A DNA stretch of 64,000 nucleotides, taken from the NCBI GenBank assembly GCA_035651955.1, contig DASRES010000008.1, forward strand, positions 1 through 64,000. The letters run 5' to 3'. Each line of letters starts with the position of its first letter. Positions within the stretch are counted from its first letter, which is position 1. Below are positions 1 to 8,550 of the stretch, piece after piece. Both the position numbers and the translations under genes were made by a program. This DNA comes from Acidimicrobiia bacterium. Lineage in GTDB: Bacteria > Actinomycetota > Acidimicrobiia > IMCC26256 > JAMXLJ01. Below the pieces are notes generated by a model, which was not told where the DNA came from, did no database searches, and saw nothing but the letters and a program-made list of their open reading frames with translations.

Positions 1-1322
1 GCGAGCTTCTGCACCTGCGCCGCGTTCAGCGCGAAGTACTGCTCCATCGACTGCAGCAGCGGCAGCTCGCTCGGGCCCCAGCCGGTCGTGACCGAGGTCG
101 GTCCGGTCGTGCCCGGCGGCGGGTTGACGGGCTGCGGTCCCGGCTTGCCGCTCGCGCCGGTGACGAACGCGAGGCCGGAGACGGCCTTGTGCTGCACCTG
201 GTCGAGCGGCCCGCCGATCCGGTTCTGCACCGTCGTCAGCCACGGCGCCTCGGTCGCCGTGTAACCGGTCGTCACCTCCTGGCCCGTGGCCCAGACGTCG
301 TTGCCGAGCGGCTGGCTGCCCGCGTCGCATGCGTGCCGCAGGCAGGGCAGCCCGAACCCGTCCTCGATCGTGCGCAACAGCGAGTAGTGGCTGTACGGGA
401 CGGCCGTGTGCGCGCCGGGGGTGCCGACGAGCGGCGAGAGGACCACCGTCGCGATGTGACCGCCCTGCGCGTTGCCGCAACAGCCGCGGGCGTCGGTGAC
501 GTCGGACTCGTCGAAGGTGATGAACAGCGCCCCGTGGTCCTGGTACTCGGGCGAGCTCAGGATCTGGGGCACGTTCTGCGAGAGCCAGGTGTCCGCGGTG
601 CTCAGGCTGCACGACGTCCCGCGGTCGTGCGCGTCGTCGCACGTGTTCGGGACGATCAGCGCGTAGTTCGGCAGCGCCTGGGCGGCCAGGTCGGTCGCGA
701 AGTCGGTGTACGGGACGTCGTGAGCGACGCAGCGCGCGGGCGTCGTCGTGATGTCGGTGCCCACGACGTCCTGGTAGTACACGAACGGGTTGTGCCGGGT
801 CGCGTAGCCGACGAGGTAGGTGTCCTTCGCGCCGACGACGTTCGGGTGCGTGCACGGAGCCGGCATCGACTCCAGGTAGGCCTTCCACGTGTGGCCGGTC
901 AGCTCCATCTGGTCGCCGATGTTCGTGTCGTCGGGCGGCGTGTAGATGCAGCTCGAGTACGCGACGGTCAGGCAGTCGAGCTTGGTGTTCGCGTTCGCGG
1001 CGTTGCCGCTCGTCATCGCGATGTAGTTCGTCAGGCTGAAGTGGTCGACGCCGTACATCTGGTCGAGCGTGACGCCCTGGCTCATGAGGCCGGAGAGGTA
1101 CGGCGCGAGCTGCGGCGTCACCTCTTCCGCGCTGTAGTTCTCGAGCACGATCGTGAAGACGTGCTTGAGCGCCGGCACGGGCGTCGTCGTGGCGGCCGCC
1201 GGGCGCGCCGGCGCGGTCGCGCGCGCCGGTGCGGCGCCCGCGGCGGGCGTGGCGAGGACGAACGTCGCGACGGCGAGCGCCGCGACGGCGAGGGCGCGGG
1301 AAGCAGTGGCAGGTCGGCGCAT
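1..1322 (-). CDS. Secreted phosphoesterase (PF04185 type), 3' end beyond window
   Basis: This reads as an exported member of the phospholipase C / acid phosphatase-like phosphoesterase family. The start is the ATG at 1320-1322 (minus). An N-terminal Arg-containing segment is followed by a hydrophobic, Ala-rich Sec-type signal peptide, then a Pro/Ala/Thr linker. Family landmarks visible in order are VLENYSAEE, DHFSLTNYIAMTSG, TWKAYLESM, ATRHNPFVYYQD, an FITFDESD segment (metal-binding Asp/Glu) and a PYSHYSLLRTIEDGFGL block near the C-terminus. The last visible codons run off the left edge, so the C-terminus is unknown. It is a clear paralogue of the protein at 35916-37067, which shares the same blocks. 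It is divergent from a LysR gene, with a palindromic operator in between, so LysR control is plausible. The substrate cannot be told from sequence. Confidence 0.85.
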   Translation of the reverse strand, partial: MRRPATASRALAVAALAVATFVLATPAAGAAPARATAPARPAAATTTPVPALKHVFTIVLENYSAEEVTPQLAPYLSGLMSQGVTLDQMYGVDHFSLTNYIAMTSGNAANANTKLDCLTVAYSSCIYTPPDDTNIGDQMELTGHTWKAYLESMPAPCTHPNVVGAKDTYLVGYATRHNPFVYYQDVVGTDITTTPARCVAHDVPYTDFATDLAAQALPNYALIVPNTCDDAHDRGTSCSLSTADTWLSQNVPQILSSPEYQDHGALFITFDESDVTDARGCCGNAQGGHIATVVLSPLVGTPGAHTAVPYSHYSLLRTIEDGFGLPCLRHACDAGSQPLGNDVWATGQEVTTGYTATEAPWLTTVQNRIGGPLDQVQHKAVSGLAFVTGASGKPGPQPVNPPPGTTGPTSVTTGWGPSELPLLQSMEQYFALNAAQVQKL

Positions 1323-1372
1323 GGCGCCACGTTGACCGGGCCGGTGCGGCGTGTCCAATGCCGATCCCGCGT

Positions 1373-1401
1373 CCGATCCATGCGGCACGCGCATGGATCG
1401 G
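1373..1401. promoter_or_regulatory. LysR-type operator (T-N11-A), 11-bp inverted repeat
   Basis: Arms CCGATCCATGC (1373-1383) and GCATGGATCGG (1391-1401) are perfect inverted repeats around a 7-nt centre. Inside them T1381 and A1393 are 11 nt apart, the T-N11-A signature of LysR-type boxes. The site lies in the 96-bp gap between the divergent phosphoesterase and LysR genes, just before a TACCGT -10-like element (1404-1409) and the LysR ATG (1419). Autoregulation plus control of the phosphoesterase is inferred. Confidence 0.75.
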
Positions 1402-1418
1402 CCTACCGTGGCGGCCCC

Positions 1419-2294
1419 ATGAACCTGCAGCAGCTGCGGTACCTCGTCGCCCTCGCGGATCGCGGGACGATGACCGCGGCCGCGGCGGAGCTGCACGTCT
1501 CGCAGCCCGCGCTGTCACGCGCGATCCGGGACCTCGAGCGCGAGCTCGGCGCCACGCTGTTCGAACGGGCCGGTCGCACCGTCGTGGCGACCGCCGACGC
1601 GGACGCGGTGCTGGAGCATGCGCGCGTCGTGGTCGAGCGCGTCGACGCGATCCGAGCGAGCGCGCGCACGGTCGCGGGACCGCCGCTCTCCCTGTGCACG
1701 ACGTCGAGTCTCGAGCTCCTGCTCACGCGCGACGTCATGCCGACCTACGTGCGTCGCGTCGATCACGCCGTCCGTATGGTCCGTGCCGACGGCACCGCCG
1801 CGATCGAGGACCGCGTCGTCGCGGGCGACGCGGAGATCGGCTTCACCGACCGGCGCCCCGCCGGCGCGCTCACCGTCACGCCGTTCGTCGAGGAGGACGT
1901 GGTCCTCGTGTCGCCGCCCGGCGTCGACCTTCCGGACCCCGTCTCGCTCGACGCGCTCGACGGCATGCGCCTGATCCTGCCGGCGCCGGGGTCGTCACGA
2001 CGCCGTGAGTACGCCGACTTCTTCGCGTCCCTCGGCGTGCGTCCCGTCGTCGCGCTCGAGACCGACGAGCGGTCGTCGTGGACGACCGCCGTGCTCGCCA
2101 ACGTGGGGTCGGTCCTGTGGTTCGCCGACAACGCGGAGGACGCCGCGCGGCAGGGCGCGGTCGCGCGGCGGTTCAGACCGGCGATGAGTCGCACGCTGTC
2201 GTTCGTGCATCGCGACGGCGAGCTGTCGGGCGCGGGCGCCTCGTTCCTCGACGTCGTCCGCGAGCTCGCGACGGTGACGCCGGCGTCGCGGTGA
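1419..2294 (+). CDS. LysR-family transcriptional regulator
   Basis: A 291-residue LysR-type regulator, normal length for the family. The start at 1419 opens directly into the winged helix-turn-helix (MNLQQLRYLVALADRGTMTA, then ELHVSQPALSRAIRDLE, residues about 1-60). The effector-binding type 2 periplasmic-fold domain follows (about 90-285). The open frame extends far upstream but that part has no homology-like composition and overlaps the operator. A TACCGT element 9 nt upstream suggests a leaderless message. It is transcribed divergently from the exported phosphoesterase, the classical LysR arrangement, so that gene is the likely target. The effector is unknown. Confidence 0.93.
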   Translation: MNLQQLRYLVALADRGTMTAAAAELHVSQPALSRAIRDLERELGATLFERAGRTVVATADADAVLEHARVVVERVDAIRASARTVAGPPLSLCTTSSLELLLTRDVMPTYVRRVDHAVRMVRADGTAAIEDRVVAGDAEIGFTDRRPAGALTVTPFVEEDVVLVSPPGVDLPDPVSLDALDGMRLILPAPGSSRRREYADFFASLGVRPVVALETDERSSWTTAVLANVGSVLWFADNAEDAARQGAVARRFRPAMSRTLSFVHRDGELSGAGASFLDVVRELATVTPASR

Positions 2295-2326
2295 GCGCGG
2301 CATCCGGGTCGTCGCGCCGCACGTGA

Positions 2327-2332
2327 CAAGAT
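2327..2332 (+). promoter_or_regulatory. -10 element (CAAGAT), leaderless start
   Basis: CAAGAT lies 7 nt upstream of the ATG at 2340, with no Shine-Dalgarno sequence between. This spacing predicts transcription starting at or next to the start codon. Confidence 0.45.
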
Positions 2333-2339
2333 CCCTCGC

Positions 2340-3260
2340 ATGACCGAGTCCTCCCGGCGCGTCGGCACGCGCCCTGCGCCGAGCGACCGCGTCGCCCCCG
2401 TCCGCGTGACCTTCGACGGTGTGGGCGGCATCGCGCTCGCGGGGGACCGGCGCGGACCGTCCGACGCGCCGCCCGTCGTCTTCCTCCACGGCGGCGGTCA
2501 GACGCGCCACTCGTGGGGTGGCACCGCGTCCGCGGTCGCGGAGCGCGGCTGGCAGGCGATCACGCTCGACGCGCGCGGGCACGGCGAGACGGAGTGGCCG
2601 CCGAACGGCGACTACCGGCTGTCGAGCTTCGCGGGCGACGTCGAGCGCGTGCTCGAGACGCTCGACCGTCCGGCGGTGCTCATCGGTGCCTCACTCGGTG
2701 GCCTCACGTCGATCCTGCTCGTCGGCGAGCGCGCGCCGCGCAACGTCGACGGCGTCGTGCTCGTCGACATCGTCCCCGACATGGAGCCGGCGGGCGCCGA
2801 CCGCATCCAGCAGTTCATGGCTCGCAACGCGCGCACCGGGTTCGCGTCGCTGGAGGAGGCGGCCGACGCCATCGCCGAGTACAACCCGCACCGTCCGCGC
2901 CCGAAGGACCTCTCGGGGCTCGAGAAGAACCTGCGGATGCGCGACGGCCGCTGGTACTGGCACTGGGATCCGCGCTTCATCGGCGGGACCGCCGACTTCC
3001 CGCCGTCCGAGATCCACGACGTCCCACGGCTCGAAGCCGCGGTCGACGCGATCCTCGGGCGGGGGCTCCCGATGATGCTCGTGCGCGGACGCGTCAGCGA
3101 CCTCGTGAGCGAGCAGAAGGCGGCCGCGTTCCTCGCCCGCTTCCCGACCGTCGAGTTCACGGACGTGTCGGGCGCGGGGCACATGGTCGCGGGCGACCGC
3201 AACGACGCGTTCACGGTCGCGGTCGTCGACTTCCTGAGCCGTCACCACCCCGCGCGCTAG
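2340..3260 (+). CDS. Alpha/beta hydrolase
   Basis: A 306-residue single-domain alpha/beta-hydrolase. The oxyanion-loop HGGG motif is at about residues 50-53 (VVFLHGGGQTRHSW). The nucleophile elbow GASLGG places Ser118, and the catalytic His sits in GAGHMVAGD near the C-terminus. The acidic member is probably an Asp in the strand preceding SDLVSEQKAA. An N-terminal stretch of about 20 residues precedes the fold. No signal peptide is present, so it is cytoplasmic. It follows LysR by 45 bp but has its own -10-like CAAGAT. Substrate unknown: epoxide-hydrolase-like, lactonase or esterase are all possible. Confidence 0.9.
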   Translation: MTESSRRVGTRPAPSDRVAPVRVTFDGVGGIALAGDRRGPSDAPPVVFLHGGGQTRHSWGGTASAVAERGWQAITLDARGHGETEWPPNGDYRLSSFAGDVERVLETLDRPAVLIGASLGGLTSILLVGERAPRNVDGVVLVDIVPDMEPAGADRIQQFMARNARTGFASLEEAADAIAEYNPHRPRPKDLSGLEKNLRMRDGRWYWHWDPRFIGGTADFPPSEIHDVPRLEAAVDAILGRGLPMMLVRGRVSDLVSEQKAAAFLARFPTVEFTDVSGAGHMVAGDRNDAFTVAVVDFLSRHHPAR

Positions 3261-3268
3261 CCGCGGCG

Positions 3269-4694
3269 CTACCCGAGCGGGGGCCACACCGGCGCGGTGG
3301 GCCACGGTCGCGCCTGCTCGACCTGCGCGGCGACCCGCAGGAGCAGGTCTTCACGCCCGTATGCCGCGGCGAGCTGCACGCCGAGCGGCAGCCCGTCGGC
3401 GTCGACGCCGGCCGGCAGCGAGACCGCGGGCTGCCCCGTCGCGTTGCAGAAGCTCGTCAGCGACGCGTACGGCGCGGCGTTGCGGTACATCGCGTCGATG
3501 TCGGTCGTGTCGAGCACACCGAGGCGCGGGACGGGGACGGGCATGGTCGGCGTCACCAGCAGGTCGTAGCGTTCGAAGAACGGGCCCAGCGCGTGCCCCG
3601 CGTCCTCGAGCGCCTGCAGCCCGCGCACGACCTCGCGTCCGGACGTCGCGCACGCGACGTCGTAGAGGACGCGCGTGAACGGCTCGATGTCGTCCTCGCG
3701 CAGCTCGCGCCCGAGCTGCGCGAGGCGGGCGTCGATCTCGGCCGCCATCGGCACCGCCATGACCGTCGTCATGACGAGCCGCAGCGCGTCCACCGGATAC
3801 GGCGGCGTCGCCTCCTCGACCTCGTGGCCGAGCGACTCGAGCAGCTTGGCGGTCTCGGTGGCGGCCGCCGCGCATGCCTCGTGCGCGGGCGTGCCGTTCG
3901 GCAAGACCGTGCTCAGCGCGACACGGCACGCCCCCGCGGGCGCGCCGACCTCCTCGACGTACGGGCGCGCCGGCGGTGGCGTCACGTACGGGTCGCCGAT
4001 CGCGGGGCCCGTCCCGATGTCGAGGAGCAGCGCGCTGTCGCGGACGCTGCGCGCGAGAACGTGGTTGACCGCGACCGGATACGCGAACGCGGTGCGGCGC
4101 GGCGCGTTCGGGGTGCGCGCCCGTGTCGGCTTGAGCCCGACGAGACCGCATGCCGACGCCGGGATGCGGATCGAGCCGCCGCCGTCGTTGCCGTGCGCGA
4201 CCGGCACCATCCCCGACGCAACGGCGGCCGCGCTCCCGCCCGACGACCCACCGGCCGAGTGCGACAACCGGTAGGGGTTCCGCGTGGGACCGTGCAGGAC
4301 GGGTTCGGTCGACGCGTTGCGGCCCCACTCGGGCGCGTTCGTCGTCCCGACGACGACGAGCCCGGCCGCCCGGTAGCGCGCCACGACCGCGGAGTCCTCC
4401 CGCGCGACGACGTCGGCTTGCAGGCGCGAGCCGCCGGTCGAGCGCATGCCCGCGACGTCGGCGCCGAGGTCCTTCACCGCGAAGGGCACGCCGCCGAGCA
4501 CCCCGGGCGGGGGGACCGTCGGCCACCTCGGCGAGCGCGGCCTCGATGCGCTGTTCCGTGACGGCGTTGATCACGGGGTTGCGCGCTTCGATGCGCGCGA
4601 CCGCGGCCTCCACGACCTCGCGCGCCGACACGTCTCCCGCGCGGATCGCGGCCGCGATGCCGGTCGCGTCGTCGCCGTCGAACAGGTCGTCCAT
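3269..4694 (-). pseudogene. Amidase-signature enzyme, interrupted by a frameshift
   Basis: Amidase-signature (AS) family hydrolase of about 474 residues once the frame is repaired. The N-terminus starts at the ATG at 4692-4694 (MDDLFDGDDATGIAAAIRAG) in one frame and runs to about 4510. The rest (LGGVPFAVKDLGADVAG onward) continues in another frame to the stop at 3269. The shift falls in a six-G run at 4509-4514; removing one G gives a continuous DGPPPGVLGGVPFAVKD. All catalytic residues survive in the downstream part: Lys in FAVKD, cis-Ser in AGGSSGGSAAAV and the nucleophilic Ser in GNDGGGSIRIPA. Either a true pseudogene or a homopolymer sequencing error; the intact catalytic core makes an error at least as likely. 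A TAAGGT element lies 8 nt before the start. Confidence 0.85.
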
Positions 4695-4702
4695 GGACGC
4701 GG

Positions 4703-4708
4703 ACCTTA
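4703..4708 (-). promoter_or_regulatory. -10 element (TAAGGT) of the amidase
   Basis: Read on the minus strand, TAAGGT is followed by exactly 8 nt and then the ATG at 4694. No ribosome-binding site is present, so a leaderless message is predicted. Confidence 0.45.
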
Positions 4709-4785
4709 CCGTCGCCCGCGCTCATGGCTCATTGAGACGTGAGTACCGCCGATCGACGGATTTCGCTCAACGAGCAATCGATCGG

Positions 4786-6636
4786 TCAGCGCAGCGGGAG
4801 GCCGACGAGCGCGCCGATGCCGGCCAGGCCGACGAGCACCCAGGCCGCGTAGTCGCCGATGTGCCCGGAGTGCACGCCCCTGAGCACGCGCAGCGGCGGA
4901 CCGAACGCGCGTCCGACCAGCGCGACGGGCTGCGGTGCGCGCTCGTGGTACAGACCGGCGAACGCGAACACGACCGCGAGCAGCGCGGACACCGTGCCGA
5001 GCACGACGGACGACGCCGTCCACGACACGTCCGGGAGGTGGTGCACGACGGTCGCGGGCGCGGCGGTCAGCGTCTGCGCGATGTACCCGTTCCGGTCGAC
5101 GAACCGCTGGGCCGCGTTCCCGAACGCCGAGTACCAGCGCGGGACGACGCCGAGCACGAACGACCCCGCGAGCAGGCCGACGATCGCGAGCATCATCGTC
5201 GGGGGGTGCCGGGGGATGGTCGTGCTGACGTCGCGCTCCTCGTCGCCGCGTGTCGCCGGCTGTCCCTGACCGTGCGGGCGCGGTCCCGCGGCGAAGTAGA
5301 TCCGCAAGCCCGCGCGGATCACCGCGCCGCCCGTCACCGCCGACACGATCACGAACAGCGCCGGCCCCCACGGGTACCCCGCCTTCGCGACCGCCTCCTC
5401 GGCGACGCCTTTCCCGATCGCGGTCGCGAACGGTGGCAGCCCCGCGAGCGCGAGCCCCGCGAGGAGGAACAGCACACCGGTCAGCCGGTCGTCCTTCCCG
5501 CGGCCGTAGAGCTCCCACTCGTCGACGGACCCGTAGCGGTTCAGCGCGAGACCGGCAAGCAGGAAGAGCGCGGCCTTCACCCCTGCGTGACCGGCGACGT
5601 ACAGTGCCGCGCCCGCGGTGCCCTCGGCCGTCAACGTCGCGACCGCGACGAGGAACAGGCCGACGTGCGCGATCGTCGAGTACGCGAGCAGGCGCTTCAC
5701 GTGTCGCTGGCAGAAGCACATCGTCGCCGCGACCACCGCGGTGACGAGCCCGATGACGACGAACGCACGCCGGATGTCGTCACCCGGCAGCGTGCCGCCG
5801 AACACGATCCAGTAGACGCGCGCGAAGCCGTACAGCCCGAGCTCGACCATCACCCCCGAGAACAGGACGCACACGGAGCTCGGCGCGACGGCGTGCGCGT
5901 CCGCGAGCCAGAAGTGGAACGGCACGACCGCGGCCTTCACCAGGAAGCCGCACGAGACGAGCACGAAGCCGCCGACGATCAGCGCATCGGGCTGTTGATG
6001 GTCGAGCGCGTGCCCGAGCTGCGCGAGCCCGAGCTGACCGGTGCGCGAGTACAGGACGGCGACGCCGGCCAGCGACAGGTACGCGCCGAGCGAGTTGATG
6101 ATCCCGAAGTTGAGCGCACCCTGCACGGAGGTCCGGTCCTCGATCTTCAGGCCCGTCAGCGCGTACGCGACTGCGCCCATCAGCTCGAAGAACACGAACA
6201 TGTCGAACAGGTCGCCGCTGAACGCGAACCCCTGCATCCCGGCCAGGAAGAGCAACATCAACGCCTGGTAGTGCGCGCCTGCGGACTCGAAGTAGCGCCA
6301 GCTGTAGAGGAGCGCGGCGGCCATGAGCGCGGCGGTGACCAGCGCGAGCCCGGCGTTGAGGGGATCGGCGACGAGCACGACACCGACGCTGAAGCCGTGC
6401 CTGGGCTGCCAGCCGCCGGCCCACGCCACGACGCGGTTCGCGGTCGTGCTCGCCAAGGCGGCACCGTCGATGCCGGCGACGCCGAGCGCGGCGGCGACCG
6501 CGAGCGCGTCGCTCGTCCACCGCGGCATCGCGCGGCCGGCGATCAGCACGCACGCGATCACGATCGGGACGGTGATCGCGATCGGCAGCAGGTGCGCGGC
6601 GGTGGCGTCGAAGCGCACCGGCGCGACGGCCAACAC
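4786..6636 (-). CDS. mrpD: Mrp/Mbh antiporter large subunit (MrpD-like)
   Basis: A 616-residue, strongly hydrophobic proton-channel subunit of the NuoL/M/N-MrpA/D family. The central part carries the family's conserved features: DMFVFFELMGAVAYALTG with the membrane Glu, and VKAAVVPFHFWLADAHAVAP with the Lys and His used for proton transfer. About 13-14 membrane helices are apparent. The C-terminal segment has extra helices after a charged cytoplasmic loop (about residues 455-480). GTG start at 6636, one base after the stop of the MrpC gene. It is the last gene of a seven-gene operon and the only large antiporter subunit in it. Expected role: cation/proton exchange across the cytoplasmic membrane. 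Confidence 0.9.
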   Translation of the reverse strand: MLAVAPVRFDATAAHLLPIAITVPIVIACVLIAGRAMPRWTSDALAVAAALGVAGIDGAALASTTANRVVAWAGGWQPRHGFSVGVVLVADPLNAGLALVTAALMAAALLYSWRYFESAGAHYQALMLLFLAGMQGFAFSGDLFDMFVFFELMGAVAYALTGLKIEDRTSVQGALNFGIINSLGAYLSLAGVAVLYSRTGQLGLAQLGHALDHQQPDALIVGGFVLVSCGFLVKAAVVPFHFWLADAHAVAPSSVCVLFSGVMVELGLYGFARVYWIVFGGTLPGDDIRRAFVVIGLVTAVVAATMCFCQRHVKRLLAYSTIAHVGLFLVAVATLTAEGTAGAALYVAGHAGVKAALFLLAGLALNRYGSVDEWELYGRGKDDRLTGVLFLLAGLALAGLPPFATAIGKGVAEEAVAKAGYPWGPALFVIVSAVTGGAVIRAGLRIYFAAGPRPHGQGQPATRGDEERDVSTTIPRHPPTMMLAIVGLLAGSFVLGVVPRWYSAFGNAAQRFVDRNGYIAQTLTAAPATVVHHLPDVSWTASSVVLGTVSALLAVVFAFAGLYHERAPQPVALVGRAFGPPLRVLRGVHSGHIGDYAAWVLVGLAGIGALVGLPLR

Positions 6637-6637
6637 G

Positions 6638-6985
6638 TCAGCCCTCGAGGGAGACGAGCTCGTCGGGGTCGACCGTCCCGTGGCGCTTGGCGATCTGCAC
6701 CGCGATCGCGAGCAGCAACGCGGTGACCGTCGCGCCGACGACGATGTCGGTGAGCGTCATCGCCTGCACGACGGGGTCGACGACGGGCGTCGAGGTCGGC
6801 AGCGTCGAGCCGAACACCGGAGCGACCGCGCCCTTCTGATAGCCGACCGAGAGCAGCAGGACGTAGGTCCCGGACTGGCAGACCGACAGCGACACGACCG
6901 CGTGCACCAGGTCGCGGCTGCGCACGATCCCGTACACGCCGACGAGGAGCAGCCAGCCGGCGACGAAGTAGGCGTAGTACGTCAT
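6638..6985 (-). CDS. mrpC: Antiporter subunit MrpC (NuoK-like)
   Basis: A 115-residue membrane protein with three predicted helices, the NuoK/MrpC fold. VSLSVCQSGTYVLLLSVGY and the DPVVQAMTLTDIVVGATVTALLL block near the end are typical of MnhC/MrpC; the latter matches the conserved PLPQALVLTAIVI segment of the family. The start chosen is the ATG at 6985 (MTYYAYFVAGWLLL), because a longer open frame upstream overlaps the MnhB gene. It sits between MnhB (8 bp gap) and MrpD (1 bp gap), so all three are surely co-transcribed. Confidence 0.88.
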   Translation of the reverse strand: MTYYAYFVAGWLLLVGVYGIVRSRDLVHAVVSLSVCQSGTYVLLLSVGYQKGAVAPVFGSTLPTSTPVVDPVVQAMTLTDIVVGATVTALLLAIAVQIAKRHGTVDPDELVSLEG

Positions 6986-6995
6986 CGGATGTCCG

Positions 6996-7736
6996 TCACC
7001 CGCTCTCGTTCGGGCGGATGGCGAGCTCCTGGCGGAGGAACTGCGCGAGCAGCACCACCGTGCCGCACGCGACCTCGATGCCGACCGCGATGCTGAGCAA
7101 CGGCACGCTCCCGGCGGAGAAGAGCTGGCCGAACGTCCCGTTGGGAAGAAGGTTGGCCAGGAACGCGCCGCCCACCGCGATGCCGGCGAGCCCGAGTCCG
7201 GCGAAGGCCGCGGCGCCGAACGCCTCGCCGGCCTCGTAGACGGGCTCGGGCGTGACGCGCCGGAGCGCCGGGTAGCGACCGCCGACGTACAGGAGGTGCG
7301 CGCCCGTCGCGAGGACGACGCCGCCCTGGAAGCCGCCTCCCGGCGTGATCGCACCGTGGAGCACGACGTCGAGCCCGACGATCATCGTCACCGCGAGGAC
7401 GAGGTACGCCGCGAGCCGCGTCGAGTCGAGCACGCGCCCCGTCGCCGGCCCCTCTTCCTCGTGCTCGTGCTCACCCGGACGCAGGAGCACCGCGACACCG
7501 ACGACGGAGCCGAGCATGATCGTCTCCTCGCCGAACGTGTCGATGCCGCGCTGGTCGAAGTTCACCGCCGAGACCACGTTCGCGGTGCCGTGCTGCACCG
7601 CGGCGGGGACCGCGTAGTCGCGGTACGGATGGTGCTTCCCGCCGAACGCGGGCATGTCGAGGAAGACCAGGACGAGCATCGCCGCGACGCACCCGCCCCC
7701 GATGATGAACAGCACCATGCGCGTGAGCCGCGTCAC
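6996..7736 (-). CDS. mrpB: Fused MbhE-like + MnhB antiporter subunit
   Basis: A 246-residue membrane protein. Residues about 1-90 (one N-terminal helix, then NVVSAVNFDQRGIDTFGEET and a second helix) resemble the MbhE / MrpA C-terminal segment, with its characteristic D-RG-DT-GE pattern. Residues about 110-240 are a canonical MnhB domain: VGLDVVLHGAITPGGGFQGG followed by several helices. The two modules are separated by a charged loop rich in Glu/His. GTG start at 7736. The fusion of an E-type and a B-type module is the form expected in an Mbh/Mbs-ordered antiporter cluster. It lies 4 bp after the DUF4040 gene. Confidence 0.88.
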   Translation of the reverse strand: MTRLTRMVLFIIGGGCVAAMLVLVFLDMPAFGGKHHPYRDYAVPAAVQHGTANVVSAVNFDQRGIDTFGEETIMLGSVVGVAVLLRPGEHEHEEEGPATGRVLDSTRLAAYLVLAVTMIVGLDVVLHGAITPGGGFQGGVVLATGAHLLYVGGRYPALRRVTPEPVYEAGEAFGAAAFAGLGLAGIAVGGAFLANLLPNGTFGQLFSAGSVPLLSIAVGIEVACGTVVLLAQFLRQELAIRPNESG

Positions 7737-7740
7737 CGGG

Positions 7741-7980
7741 TCACCGCGTCGCCCGGATCTTCCGGATCGCGAGCATCACCATCAACGGGACGATCGCAGC
7801 GCCGACCCCGAGCTGCGAGAGCGCGACGTCGGGCGCCTGCAACGCGACGAACAGCACCGTGAGGACGATCCCGAGCACCGACAGCGTGACCGCCTGTCGC
7901 TCCGGGTCGTTCGTCATGACGACCGCCGTCCCCGCGACGAGGACGAGCGTCAATGCGATCGCGACGACGACCTCACTCAT
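7741..7980 (-). CDS. DUF4040 / MrpA C-terminal-type (MbhD-like) subunit
   Basis: A 79-residue membrane protein with three predicted helices. VTLSVLGIVLTVLFVALQAPDVALSQLGVGAAIVPL carries the family's conserved APDVA-(T/S)-x-x-VG-A pattern seen in MbhD and in the C-terminal part of MrpA. The ATG at 7980 overlaps the stop of the MnhG gene by 4 bases (ATGA), implying translational coupling. The long N-terminal channel domain of MrpA is absent; no such gene is present elsewhere in the window. Confidence 0.85.
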   Translation of the reverse strand: MSEVVVAIALTLVLVAGTAVVMTNDPERQAVTLSVLGIVLTVLFVALQAPDVALSQLGVGAAIVPLMVMLAIRKIRATR

Positions 7981-8285
7981 CGTGGAGCCTCGCGTTCGAT
8001 CAGGCCCTCGCGCTGCGCGGCGACCCGGCCCGTCGCGGCGGCGAGCGCGGGCCCTGCGAGCGCGAGGAGGAAGACGATGAACAGGATCTGCGCGGTCTCG
8101 AGCCCCCAACCGTTCTCGACCGCGAGGGCGAGCCCGACGAGCGGACCGCCGAGCGACGTGATCGGCGTGAGGAAGTGGATCCGGTTGACGACGTTCTTCA
8201 TGCTCAACGCGGCGCACGCCGACGCGACGGTCACCGCGACACCCGCGACGAGCAACGCACGCGAGACGACGTAGCCGGCCGACAC
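7977..8285 (-). CDS. mrpG: Antiporter subunit MnhG/MrpG
   Basis: A 102-residue three-helix protein of the MnhG/PhaG family. MKNVVNRIHFLTPITSLGGPLVGLAL corresponds to the conserved 'R-H-x3-ttt-G' region of the family. GTG start at 8285, 7 bp downstream of the MrpF stop. It overlaps the DUF4040 gene by ATGA. Small structural subunit of the antiporter complex. Confidence 0.88.
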   Translation of the reverse strand: MSAGYVVSRALLVAGVAVTVASACAALSMKNVVNRIHFLTPITSLGGPLVGLALAVENGWGLETAQILFIVFLLALAGPALAAATGRVAAQREGLIEREAPR

Positions 8286-8292
8286 CGGGACC

Positions 8293-8550
8293 TCAGCTCG
8301 ACCGCGGGCCGAGCAGCCGCGTGAACACGAGCGTGCCCGCGAACGACAGCAGCACGAGCACGAGCGGGACGACGAGGTACGACGACTGGCTCGCGGCCTG
8401 CGCCATGACGAGGAGCGTGATCGTGGCGACCGACCCGGCCAGCTCGAGCCCGACGAGCCGGTCGATCGAGCTTCCCCGCGCGCCGAGCATCAGCGCGGGA
8501 GCGAGCGCGCCTGCGAGGAGGGCGACGGCCGCCCACGACCATGCATTCAT
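8293..8550 (-). CDS. mrpF: Antiporter subunit MrpF
   Basis: An 85-residue, three-helix membrane protein. GSSIDRLVGLELAGSVATITLLV matches the conserved 'DR-l-al-l-s' segment of MrpF/PhaF. The ATG start at 8550 is embedded at the end of a 23-bp tandem repeat array that fills the gap to MrpE. Normal length for the family. Confidence 0.85.
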   Translation of the reverse strand: MNAWSWAAVALLAGALAPALMLGARGSSIDRLVGLELAGSVATITLLVMAQAASQSSYLVVPLVLVLLSFAGTLVFTRLLGPRSS

